From Euphorbia lathyris (taxonomy: Eukaryota > Streptophyta > Magnoliopsida > Malpighiales > Euphorbiaceae): a stretch of DNA of 64,000 nt. A program made the position numbers and the translations under genes. Each line of letters begins with the position of its first letter. Within the stretch, counting starts at the first letter, position 1. Below are positions 33,301-43,547 of this stretch, one piece after another. The stretch covers positions 84,721,256 to 84,785,255 of the forward strand of contig NC_088911.1 of assembly GCF_963576675.1 (NCBI RefSeq). Reading direction: 5' to 3'. The notes under the pieces were generated by a model, which saw only the letters and a list, made by a program, of their open reading frames with translations, was not told where the DNA came from and did not search any database.

Positions 33301-34551
33301 TGTATATGTTTTAGATCCCATACCCTTCCCATTTAATTCGCGGGTACCCGCGGGTATCCTTACCTGTTAAGAATCAATAAATAAAATAAAAAATATTACA
33401 AATTTAACAAAGTATAAATTTAATAAATCATCGATTTAAAAATTGAACAAATTGAACCTTAATCAATAAAAATAAAATAGTTTAGTGGTATCACTTAATG
33501 GTTAAAGAACAAAAGTTTGGTATTCAAATCTCACATCTTACATCCAAAACACAATAATATTTTTTAATATATAAAAAATTTAAGACGGGTACCGGGTACC
33601 CTAGGGGGTCTTCCCATACCCATCCCATTACCCTAACGGGTAATGATTTTGATCCCATACCCGTCCCATACCCTTTTATACAGGGTACGGGTAGTCCCAT
33701 TAGGGTCGGGTAGTGCCGGGTATCCGCGGGTAGAGTACCCGTTGCCATCCCTAGGCAACTATTTTAGTTCAGGACATCTTTCTTCGTCTCCCCTCTCTAG
33801 ATTTATTTCAGGAAGGGTATCCTGTTCTTCTTCATCGATGATTCCTTCAGTGTTACCACCTTCTTGTTCGGAGTCAAACACTTGTTCCTCCTCTTTATGT
33901 TTCTCCATATCGAGTTGTTCCTGTAATAAGAGATTGTCATCATGAATTTCAAGGAAATAACAAGAATCATCAGAAACTGATGCATAGCGAACAACTTCAT
34001 GCATCTTAAACACTACTTCTTAGTTATTGATTTTCAGAATGAGATGTCCCTTGTGTACGTCAATGATAGCTCTTCCTGTTGCTAGAAAAGTTCGTCCCAA
34101 GATTATTGGAACTTCCAAATCTTCTGCAATATCCATTATGACAAAATCAACAGGCAATATGAAATTTCTGACTTTAACCAAAACATCTTCGATTATACCC
34201 TTGGGGTATCGAATTGATCGATCCGCTAGTTGGACCGTGACCTTGGTTGGTCTTGGTTCTCCTAGACCTAATTGCATATAAATTGAGTATGGCATAAGGT
34301 TAATACTGGCTCCTAGATCACATAAAGCATTTTGAATAGTGAGTGTTCCTATTGAACAGGGTATAGAAAAACTCCCTGGATCCTTGAGCTTCTTTGGCTT
34401 GTAAGATTGATGAGCTGTCCCTGTTCAGTTGTACCATAGCTACACTTTCTAATTTCTTCTTGTTGGTAAGCAGATCTTTCAAGAATTTGACATACATAGG
34501 CATTTCAGATAAGGCTTCGATGAACGGTATATTGATGTGCAACTTCTTCAA
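30354..34551 (-). pseudogene. pol of E: protease, RT, RNase H, integrase
   Basis: The protease segment (34551-34020) contains MPYSIYMQLGLGEPRPTKV and ends IILGRTFLATGRAIIDVHKG. Linker and RT follow, with a hAT MITE (33203-33753) inserted in the linker. The RT piece at 32597-31803 has MPFGLCNAPATFQRCMMAIF and FMDDFSVYDTSFE, then RNase H with [29 protein letters not shown] and [11 protein letters not shown]. The integrase (31490-30354) has [13 protein letters not shown] with [28 protein letters not shown] and [17 protein letters not shown]. It ends with a chromodomain-free tail at 30354. All catalytic motifs are visible, but stops and frameshifts interrupt it. Confidence 0.9.
33203..33753. mobile_element. 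hAT-type MITE inside E pol
   Basis: Terminal inverted repeats are TATGGATGGCAACGGGTA (left) and TAGGGATGGCAACGGGTA (reverse complement of right), with one mismatch. The 8-bp TSD is GGCAACTG/GGCAACTA (33195-33202, 33754-33761). Length is 551 bp. An 8-bp TSD and TAGGG ends are typical of hAT elements. GGGTACCCG-type palindromes lie near both ends. No transposase is present. Confidence 0.9.
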
Positions 34552-34670
34552 TTGTTCTAGAAAGCTCTTGTGTCTCTTTCACAATTCTGCTACTTCAGTC
34601 GTTCTGGATATGGGACTCTTGGTTTATAATGAAGTGCGACTGGTTCATCTTCAATCACCTATTTATCCTT

Positions 34671-36221
34671 CTAAGGTTGGGGCGCAGGTGTTTGATCGTT
34701 AGACTTCGCTCCATCTTCTTTACCCGCAACAAATTTTCCACCAATGTCCGCGACCTCCTTACCTCCCCTTAGTATGATAGCATTGACTTCTTCTTTTGGG
34801 TTGGTCACAGTGTTGCTTGGAAGTGCGCCTTTTTCCTTCGAGGATATGGCTGTGGCAAATTGTTGAATTTGAGTCTCAAGATTCTTTATGGACGATTGTG
34901 TCTGCTTCATGAACTGCATCATCATGGACTCTAAATCAGGCTTTCCTTCTTGTTGAGCATTTGATTGGCTCTGATAATGTTGGTTAGGTGGATTTCCTTG
35001 TTGTGGTGGATATGATGTTCGTGCATTTTCTTGTCTGTACGGCTGCTGCATAGCTAGTTGCCTTTGATTATCCTGCTAAGAGAAATCCGGATGACTTCTC
35101 CACCCTGGGTTATATGTGTTCGAATAAGGATTCGATGGTTGACGAGTAATGAAATCACACTGTTCCTGCATTGATGCACCTGGTTTGGTTCCTGGGCAAT
35201 CTATGGGTCGATAGGGTCCACTGCATAAATCACAACCATCGGGTGATAGTATCTCCATAGGGGTTGAGAGTTGCGTGTTTACTACTGAGATGTTCATCTT
35301 TCCCATTGTTTTGACCAACTATTCTATTTGTGAGGACAGTTTGGTTATTGCCTCACTATTTGCGCTATTTGTGACTCTCTTTCCATCGCTTCTCACCGAG
35401 TGCCAATTATAACTGGTATTGACCACTCTTTCAATTAGCTCGTATAATGCTTGAGGTTCCAGTTCCTCCGGATTGCCATTGGCAACTGATTCAATTTGTA
35501 TCGTGTATGCGTTGGTCACTCCATTATATAAGTTCTAAACTTGCATCCATATGGGTATGCCATGATTTGGTACTCTTCTCAACAGTTCTTTATATCTCTC
35601 CCATGCTTCAGATAAGGATTCATCCTCTTCTTGAAAAAAATGTGAGACTTCATTCCTCAACTTGATGGCTTGTCTGGGAGGAAAATATTTCATCAGGAAT
35701 AGGGTAGCCATTTCCTCCCAGTTCTTGATAGATCCTGGTTGTAGGTTCTTCAACCAATTCCTTGCCTTATCCTTCAAGGAAAAGGGAAACAGTTTGAGCC
35801 GAATAACCTCATAACTATCATTTCTATGCGTGCGAAATGTGTTGCACATTGTGACGAAACCTTGGATATGAGCATTTGGATCTTCGTTTGGATATCCCCC
35901 AAACTGCACAACTGTTTGTAACATCTGGATCATTGAAGCTTTTACTTCAAACATGTGATTTCCTTCATTTGGTATAACAATGCATGACGAATAGCCTTCA
36001 GTGGATGGTCTAGAGTAATCCTTCATCCGCAACCTCTGGTTACCATTATTGTTGTTTTCAACACGACCTTCCTCGTGGTTCTCTGGATGCTCCTGATTTG
36101 GTATTTCGTTTTCGCGATCCATTCTGATGTGTCTAGCTTGTCTGAGTAGTCTTCTCCTTCTTCTGTATGTTCTCTCTATTTCAACGTCTACAGGAAGGAT
36201 AGGAACACCTGCTCTTCGCAT
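34671..36221 (-). pseudogene. gag of E
   Basis: The first open part (36221-35535) starts MRRAGVPILPVDVEIERTYR and includes the gag core FVTMCNTFRTHRND, LKLFPFSLKDKARNWLKNLQ, and FLMKYFPPRQAIKLRNEVSH. It continues in the same frame through TAG stops near 35532, 35319 and 35076 to 34671. The zinc knuckle reads CDLCSGPYRPIDC, with Tyr where the His of C-X2-C-X3-H-X4-C should be. The stops fit C-to-T or G-to-A changes, as expected from methylated cytosine decay. Confidence 0.9.
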
Positions 36222-36317
36222 ACAAAACTAGAAATCGAAATACAAAAACTGGACAAACAGGTGGTTATCAGGTAACGAAATAAGCATACGAATTCTTCAA
36301 AACTTAAAGTTAAACAA

Positions 36318-36335
36318 TCCCCGGCAACGGCGCCA
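36318..36335 (-). promoter_or_regulatory. Primer-binding site of E, tRNA-Asp
   Basis: TCCCCGGCAACGGCGCCA is an exact 18-base copy of the plant tRNA-Asp 3' end including CCA. The LTR starts six bases to the right. Confidence 0.92.
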
Positions 36336-36341
36336 AAAACT

Positions 36342-37485
36342 TGGTATGTAAAATATGGACGCTAGCAAGTGTATTAGGTCGTGTGAAGTATTTAGTAAGA
36401 CCAAGTGTCATATTCCGCAGGGATTGGAATTAAGTGAGAAGAATAAGTTACCTTAAGTGTTAGACGTAAAACTTTGAGTGTGTGAATGATATCAAATTAG
36501 CATAAATAAAAGCTAAACAGTAATAAGTGGAATGAATTCAAGATGAACAGGCACAGACCTATCCATACGCCTACGAACAACTGTGCCTAACCTTTATCAT
36601 TTAGTGAAGTAGATTTATATTCTTGAGTTGGGTCTCTCCCTCATTGGTCACTAAGGTCCGGTGTCCCATTTCCAAAGATACTAAGTGAGTAATATTAACC
36701 AAGTGTCCTTGTGCTAACATACAAACAAGCATTAAGCAATAGGGAGCATTCATAAAGAAACCTCAATATGTGGTAGTTTTTGTGTCCGTCCACTACAACA
36801 TATGCCGATTAGTTGTTTCGGTTACGTCGGAGCACCGTCGCGTCATCTTTGGTAACCATAAAATAGACTTGATCTTAATCTATTCATTAAGCATAATAAT
36901 AACATTCAATCATGGATAAAAATACTTCATTAATTAATAAAAGAAACTTACAGTCGCCGTTTAAATGGCTGGCTAGGCCTGCACAAAGGATTACTCACTC
37001 ATTGTCATGAGTGAACAGCTTATTCTTCCCAAAAAACATTCTTCCGACTGAAAATATAAAAACAGAGAAAAACTAATGGTGGCGGTAATGTCGAGATCCC
37101 TATTACAATCATATTCCCTTCCTATTTATACTCCCTTACATCAATCCTAATTACAAGGGTAAAAAGTCACAAAAAGTAAATACAAGGACAAGTGAACAAT
37201 CCTCCTACATTTGGCGCAAGATGAAAAGTTGTCTTGCTTTCCACGTTTATCTCTCTTTCTCTCTCCTGTAGCTTGCTCAACCCACGCGTTTATCCGTTTC
37301 CTTCCAAACGACCCGTTAATGCCGTTGTTTAAGCTGTTCTGTTCTACTGAAAGGCTGTTCGTGAGGATTCCTGCTTCGAACTGTTATTTCTGCCTGTTTC
37401 TTCCATTTCTGGTTGAAAACTAAGACTTTGAAGCTCTTTTCCATGAATGTTCATCCTCTTTTATTTGCTCCTTTTACTCGCATCA
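36342..37485 (-). repeat. 5' LTR of E
   Basis: It is 1,144 bp with the same ends as the partner LTR. It is unusual in being followed on the right by element-internal sequence (37486-37695) instead of host DNA. Confidence 0.92.
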
Positions 37486-37695
37486 AATTACCCCCAACTT
37501 AAGCTTTTGCTTGTCCTCAAGCAACACATCAAAATGAAAATGAAGGAACATGTAAAATTATCACAAACAAATAAACAGCTAAGTAGATACAGTTAAGGTT
37601 TCTCTAATGATTGTAAAATTCATATGATGAGTAATTAAGCTGATACAACTAGATAGTGAATCCCCTGATCAAAAGTCAATCATTTTCCTAGTACT
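37486..37695 (-). other. Truncated second copy of the E 3' internal region
   Basis: It starts with the same polypurine tract and CTTGTCCTCAAG motif as 27281 onward and aligns with 27281-27492 up to CCTAGTACT. It then changes abruptly to copia C integrase sequence. It marks a former second E-family unit that was mostly deleted. Confidence 0.9.
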
Positions 37696-39613
37696 GCTAT
37701 GCTATGCGTTTGACAAACGCTGAACAACCCCATATTCTCATGAATGAGAAAGTAGGTTTCCTTCCAATGAAAAATTCATAGCCCCAGAATGTCTTTGGAA
37801 GTAATGCTATGCTCATCATGGATCGTACCATATCTAGTAAGGTATGATTTCTCCTTTCGAATACACCATTGTGTTGTGGTGTATAAGGAGGTGTCCATTG
37901 TGAGCATATGCCACATTCAGTTAGATAATTCAGAAAATCGTCCGAAAGATATTCACCACCTCTATCGGATCGAAGTATCTTTATTTTCTTTCCTATTTGA
38001 TTTTCTACTTCATTCTTGAAGCATTTGAATTTCTCAAAAGCTTCGGACTTGTGCTTCATCAAGTAAACATAACCATATCTGGTATGGTCATCTATGAAGC
38101 TAATGAAGTATCTGAATCCTCCTCTTGCTTGGACTGACATAGGACCACATACATCTGAATGTATTAATCCTAGAGTGTCTGATACACGCTCACCTTTATT
38201 GCTAAAGGGTGTCTTTGTCATTTTTCCTTTTAAACAAGCTTCGCATGTTTCCAATGATTCATAATCAATTGAATCTATAAGCCCATCTTAATGTAGCTTA
38301 AGCATGCGTCTTTTGTTTATATGGCCTAAACGACAATGCCACAAGTAAGTTGAATTACCTAACTTATGTCTTTTGGTATCAATTGCGAATGCAGAAATTT
38401 TATCATCTAACACATAAATCCCATTTAATGATATTCCTGAAAAATAGAAAATCCCATCTCTATAAAACTCGCAATGTTTGTTCTTTATTGAAATATGAAA
38501 GCCGTCATCAATAAGACAGCTAATAGAAATAATGTTTCTTAACATCTCTGGAACATACAAACAGTTCCTTAATGCTATTACAAGCCCAGAGGGCAAACTC
38601 AAAGCATAATCTCCAATCGTGAGAGCGACAACTCTTGCTCCATTTCCTACTCGCAAGTTTATGCTTCCCTTCTTCAATTTCTTAGTCCGTCTTAGTCCCT
38701 GCGTATTCATACAAATATGAGATCCACATCCGGTATCTAATACCCAAGATTCAGACTGTGAAATTGTATTTATTTCAATATAAAACATACCAGATGTTGA
38801 AGCACCGTCTTTGCCCTTCTTGAGGGATGCTAGGTACTCCTTGCAATTCCTTCACCAATGCCCGTCTTTACCACAGAAGTGGCACTCTCCTTTGGGCTTC
38901 TTCACTTGCTTCCCCTTAGTGGGCATGGCCCTCTTGCCTTTCTTGGGATGTTTAGGATTGGGAAAGTTCCCCTTCCTCTTCTTTGATCCCTCTATGACAA
39001 GAGTCGGTATTGCCTTGTCTTTCTTCATATTGGGCTCAATTGTCTTGAGCATGTTTGCAAGCTCTTCAAGAGAGGTTTGCAAGTCATTCATCTGGTAGTT
39101 CATGATGAACTGTGAATAACTCTCTGGGAGGGATTAAAGGAGCAAGTCCACACTTAGGTCATGATCCATCGCGAATCCAATACTAGAAAGCTTGGTAATA
39201 AAGCCTATCATCTTGACACAATGTGTCATCGGAGATGTGCCCTCTTGCATCCTGCAACGATATAACGGTTTTGATATCTCGTAGCATTCGCACCGAGTTT
39301 GTTTCCCAAACAAATCTTTCAGGTGCACGATGATGGAATAGGCATCCATCTCCTTATGTTGCCTTTGCAATTCCGATGTCATCGATGCAAGTATGATGCA
39401 TCCCGCGTGATCGTCATCAGCCTTATGCTTCTGGTAAGCATCGATCTCTTCGATGGGAGCATCATCAGCCGGGGTAGGGGGTATCGATGTATCAAGTACA
39501 TACCCTATCTTATCGAACTTCAAAACAATTTTGAGGTTGCGATACCAGTCGGTGAAGTTTGAACCGTTCAACTTGTTATCGATAAGTATATTTTGCAGAT
39601 TGGTTTTAGTCAT
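37696..39613 (-). pseudogene. Copia C gag, protease and integrase core
   Basis: A single frame is broken only by stop codons (after 39134, 38852 and 38288). Gag starts MTKTNLQNILIDNKLNGSNF. The zinc knuckle is CHFCGKDGHW, a stop, then RNC. The protease has VLDTGCGSHI. The pre-integrase region contains YLWHCRLGHINKRRM. The integrase core has DVCGPM, FISFIDDHTRYGYVYLM, ILRSDRGGEYLSD and NGVFERRN. The C-terminus stops at IWGCSAFVKRIA, where E-family sequence begins. The Arg stop in the knuckle fits CGA to TGA. Confidence 0.92.
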
Positions 39614-40965
39614 GATTTTACGAGTGTTTTAATTTAACCTGAGAGTGAGAAAGAGTAAACATATGTTATTCATTTGCTTTAAAGTATATCAATCTAAAAT
39701 TATAGGTCTTTTAATTTTATTTTAAATTGCTCCCACTATTTTACCAAATTAATAGCCCTCCATATTAATTCGAAGAATTTCACAAATCCTTTTGTGAGCT
39801 AGGATCCTAACTCCTGAAATTTCACCTTGAGTTTACTCAACAAGCTAGTCTCATTTGTTAGGTAGATTCGTACAATCAATCACATCAACAATGCGATTCC
39901 TAGGTTATTGGTTACTAACCACATTAGTAACTAATATGTATTCATATTAATCCCAACCATATTGCCCATTAGTTTATGACAACATGAGTTTACCCATCCA
40001 ATTATCATAATCTAATTTAAGTATTACCCCATATTCATGAAAACGATTTTCGATAATTCAGGTGTTACCATAAGACCCCAAGCTTGAGTTTACTCAACAA
40101 CCCAAAGGCCCCCAGTACTGCCGGCTGAATTATAATATTAGGGAGGGGCAACCGATTTTAATAACTTGCTTATTTACTTAACTTTTAATTAGTGAGGATT
40201 TTTATTTTAAGTCTCATAATCTAACCTAGTCTTGATTTGCTTTATATATCAGACACATACAATATACATTGGCGTTATGGATATATTATCTAAATTATTC
40301 CATTGAGCCAGAAACGGAATAAAAGGTCAAACCTATGGAAATACTAACTATTACATATTTCTCTTTTAGGTCATATGTCTTCTCCATGGCGCCTTGAAAT
40401 TACATCAATATTAATTTCTATACTACTAAAGAAAACTTCAATTAATTTGAAGGGAATTAAATGAGATGAGAAATTACAATATATAGATAGTAGCTAGGCA
40501 GGACACACAAGTCCTATTTCCAAAATACCAAAAGACTAAATAGAGGGTCCAAATATGTCCATAACTCCAACCATGCATAGACTCAATTAAATAAATTTAA
40601 TTGGTTGATTACATAAAATATTTATGTAATATTTAGGTTAATCACATTAACTTGTCAAATTAACTTTCATCCAATTTTAATTCCATTAGTTTTGTATCTT
40701 CTATATCTAATCTAATTAAAATGTAACAATTACATATTAGATTAATATAAATATACAAAACCTTTTGTTATGCATATCCCGGTTATTTTGTTTTATAATT
40801 CATTTAACATCATTGATTTAGAAATAAGTAAAACAAACTTTTAAATAAATTTTTTTATTCGTTAATCAAAACAGAAAACTATTTATTTCTGAAACTTATA
40901 TATATATATATATATACAAGTATATTTAAAACTATTTTATTTTAAAACAAATATACCCTCGGGCC

Positions 40966-41088
40966 GGGCCCGTAACGGGCCCGAACTTATAGCTGCTGCC
41001 GTCTGACAGCAGCAACGCGTCTGGCCCGTCGCTGCCTTGCGGCAGCGGCAGCCAGACGCCACGGGTTGCTGCCTCACGGCGCAACCCG
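40966..41088. repeat. Four consecutive GC-rich hairpins in the copia C leader
   Basis: Perfect arms: GGGCCCGT/ACGGGCCC (40966-40982); GCTGCTG/CAGCAGC (40992-41013); GCGTCTGG/CCAGACGC enclosing CGCTGCC/GGCAGCG (41017-41059); CGGGTTGC/GCAACCCG (41062-41088). The surroundings are strongly AT-rich. In the leader RNA this would form a compact structured block. Confidence 0.93.
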
Positions 41089-41116
41089 AGCTACTGTTCG
41101 ATATTTTTTTTTATTT

Positions 41117-41120
<4 letters not shown>

Positions 41121-41177
<57 letters not shown>
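41121..41177. repeat. TA microsatellite
   Basis: An uninterrupted TA run of about 57 bp lies next to the hairpin island. A shorter TA run lies near 40898-40915. Confidence 0.97.
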
Positions 41178-41180
<3 letters not shown>

Positions 41181-41480
41181 TTTTAAAACAACTTTCAGAA
41201 TATTAGAAAAGCTTTTAAAGATTTTATGTTTTATCTTTAGAATTAATAAAACTAACTTTTATTAATCTAACCATAAAACAAATAGATTTTGTTACAATGA
41301 TTATCAACCAAAATAATTAGGAACTTATGCATAATCAATTTTAATTAACAATTAATTAAAACTTATTTATCTTTAGATTAATCAATTAAAACAGTTTTAT
41401 TAATTAACCTAACAATAAATATTTATTCAATCTGATTGAAAAACCTTTTAATTTTCATATATGAAATAACGGATTTAACG

Positions 41481-41495
41481 CAGGCTCTGATACCA
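41481..41495 (-). promoter_or_regulatory. Primer-binding site of copia C, initiator tRNA-Met
   Basis: The minus strand reads TGGTATCAGAGCCTG immediately inside the 5' LTR, the standard initiator-Met primer site of plant copia elements. Confidence 0.95.
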
Positions 41496-41496
41496 C

Positions 41497-43333
41497 TGAA
41501 GGGAAAATAGGCAAACGTTCGGCAGCGGAAATATAAAATTTTTAACCTATTTCCTTTAACCAAGATCCGTTAATCGTTATTTCCTATAAAGAGGGATAGA
41601 AGGAAATACCTTTTGATGAACTATCTATTGTTGCAAGCGAAGTGCCCTCAACTCTTAATCCGAGTTCACGAGCACAAAACAAAACACAAATCAAACAAAG
41701 TTAGAACTCAATCGTATAATAGCAATCAAGATAGATTGCCTCTAATTAATCAACACAAGATCAAGGAGTAAAAGGAAAGAGATGAAATCAATTGATTCGG
41801 AAGCAAGCGGTGAAAGTCGATCCACTATAAGTCGAAAATTCTCTCTCTCCGGGATAGCAAGGGTGGCCGAAATTTACAACTAAGGGGGGTTAATATAGCC
41901 TCTTCCATCTAAACCCTAGTCAGATAGAATTAGGTTACTGAATAAGAGTTGTATTCGGAATAATACTCTTATTGTTATTATCTATAATTATATCTAAATA
42001 TAAAGATAATAATAACTTATTAATAGGATAATAATTAGAGGCAATTTAATCTCATTAAACCTCCTAACTTATTTATCTTATAATTAATTTAATCCATAAT
42101 CATAATCTAATTATAATTATTTAAAATTAAATTAATTCCTTTATGTGACATAGCACATAAAATCGCCCCCCCCCCCCCCCCCCTTGTTACTGGGTCTTAG
42201 TGGACTCAGTTGGGCTTCTGTTAATTAATTAACATCTGTTTCTCTTTTGGGTTCCAAGTCTTATGTGTGACCCATTAGGTTCTTATTGCTTCTAGCCGTA
42301 TACAACCATTAAATTAATTTCTCAAAATTACATTCAATCTTTGTATAACGGAATGAGTACGCGAACTGTGATTGGCAGATCCGAAACATTCCCCCAGAGT
42401 TATAAGAAGACAAGTTGATTCTGTCGTTGACAATTCCATATTAGTTACAGTATAATTCGATCCTTCATCAACAACATCCTTGAACGAAATCTTATGACTA
42501 TGGATAATGTCAAGTCACATATAGCGAGACGTTCGTTTTACTTGTACAGGCCGAGTTAACTCCAATTAGATAGGTTAAGTGAAATCTGCATTTCAAGTCT
42601 TAAGCTATCACCTTGTAAGGATTTAGAGTCAAGTGTTCCACAAATGATCCTTGGACGTATCTCCCAATTATCAGGAGTGACAAATCCCCAATCCAATGTT
42701 AACTATCCTGCAATTACTTCTTGTGATACCCAACGTCTGCCGTACACACCCCAGAGTCATCCCTGTTATGGATCGTGTTACAACAGGATCAAAGCATCAC
42801 ATTCCATAATCCAAAATCACTAATTAACATTTTTTTGAGTTTGAGGATTACTTATACCTATTAGTACCAATAAGATGAACATGTGACAAGGATAAATCTA
42901 TCCATCCTGTTATCTCAAGTCGGGTCCCCAATTCTAATGAACCCTTTCATTGGATCCATGTAACTGTCCAGATATCTGCATATTTGAAGCTTGTGAGATG
43001 ATCTCTCTGTCTCGACAGAAAACATTGTTATATGCAAGTCTTAACAGTGTTATGTCAATCGCTATTCAAAACATATCACTTGACTTGGGGTGGTTTTAAG
43101 TTTATTAGTTTATTATAATATTTTGTCTCACTTCATGCTTGTATGAACACTTTATAATCACTTTAAATAAACTCAGGGATTTCCTTTCATTAGACTTATT
43201 TAGTTCTTTAAAAGAGGTTGCCTTTATACAGTTATGAAACCATATCTTATTAAAACAAATGACATAAAGAACAATTCATTTACATTAGGTTTATATCCTG
43301 GAACAATTGTCTATAGGACACTAAACCCCAACA
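41497..43333 (-). repeat. 5' LTR of copia C
   Basis: It is 1,837 bp and a partner of 15643-17470. It contains a run of about 19 C's near 42165-42183 where the 3' LTR has six. TSD AAGTT follows at 43334-43338. Confidence 0.93.
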
Positions 43334-43338
43334 AAGTT

Positions 43339-43547
43339 AGCATGGTTTCTCCAACTAGAGTTATATGTATTCGAATAAGGATTCGGTGGTTGTCGAGCGA
43401 TGAAATCGCATTGTTCTTGCATGGATGCTTCTGGTTTGATTCCTGGACAGTCTATTGATCAATGATGCCCGCTATAGAAATCACAACCATCAGGTGATAG
43501 TATCTCAATAGGGGCAGATAGTTGCGTGTTAATCGCGGAGACATTCA
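43339..43547 (-). pseudogene. G gag middle segment between two copia LTR insertions
   Basis: Translation on minus reads NVSAINTQLSAPIEILSPDG, CDFYSGHH, a stop, SIDCPGIKPEASMQEQCDFI and NPYSNTYNSSWRNHANF. It is the zinc-knuckle region, with the second Cys changed to Tyr. It lies between TSD AAGTT (copia C) and TSD ATTCA (solo LTR). Confidence 0.9.

Larger units (their letters stand above)
26137..37695 (-). mobile_element. Athila element E with an extra truncated 3' piece (tandem/recombinant structure)
   Basis: The minus-strand order is as follows. A 210-bp truncated internal 3' end comes first (37695-37486), then the LTR (37485-36342) and tRNA-Asp primer site. Gag (36221-34671), pol (34551-30354), an ORF1-type gene (29874-28557), the polypurine tract and the second LTR (27280-26137) follow. 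Both LTRs are 1,144 bp. The right LTR is followed by internal 3' sequence, not by a TSD, so this is the remains of two units sharing an LTR. The right edge cuts copia C in its integrase and the left edge in its RT. Many stop codons interrupt the genes. Confidence 0.88.
39614..41480 (-). other. 1.9-kb untranslated leader of copia C
   Basis: This lies between the primer-binding site and the gag start. It is AT-rich and without coding similarity, except for a GC-rich hairpin island at 40966-41088 and a TA microsatellite at 41121-41177. An old insertion within it cannot be excluded, but I see no paired ends. Confidence 0.65.
15643..43333 (-). mobile_element. Ty1/copia retrotransposon C, inserted in G gag and itself heavily invaded
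   Basis: The element is flanked by AAGTT (15638-15642, 43334-43338). The LTRs are 15643-17470 and 41497-43333. The primer-binding site at 41481-41495 matches initiator tRNA-Met. The minus-strand order is 5' LTR, 1.9-kb leader, gag, protease and integrase core (39613-37696), Athila E, RT piece (26136-26016), solo LTR D1, RT end and RNase H (18288-17485), polypurine tract, 3' LTR. The integrase C-terminus and most of the RT, including its YVDD, are missing at the E junction. Roughly 2 kb of its own coding sequence has therefore been lost. LTR divergence is several percent by eye. Confidence 0.92.

Noticed and set aside
33524..33748. 74-residue minus-strand ORF
   Set aside because: It lies inside the hAT MITE and translates its palindromic GGGTA words; no protein family.
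36318..36335. tRNA-Asp gene
   Set aside because: Only the 18-base 3' end is present, beside an LTR. It is a primer-binding site; there is no cloverleaf.
43234..43458. Plus-strand ORF across the end of the copia 5' LTR
   Set aside because: It spans the LTR edge and the antisense of G gag; no coding pattern.
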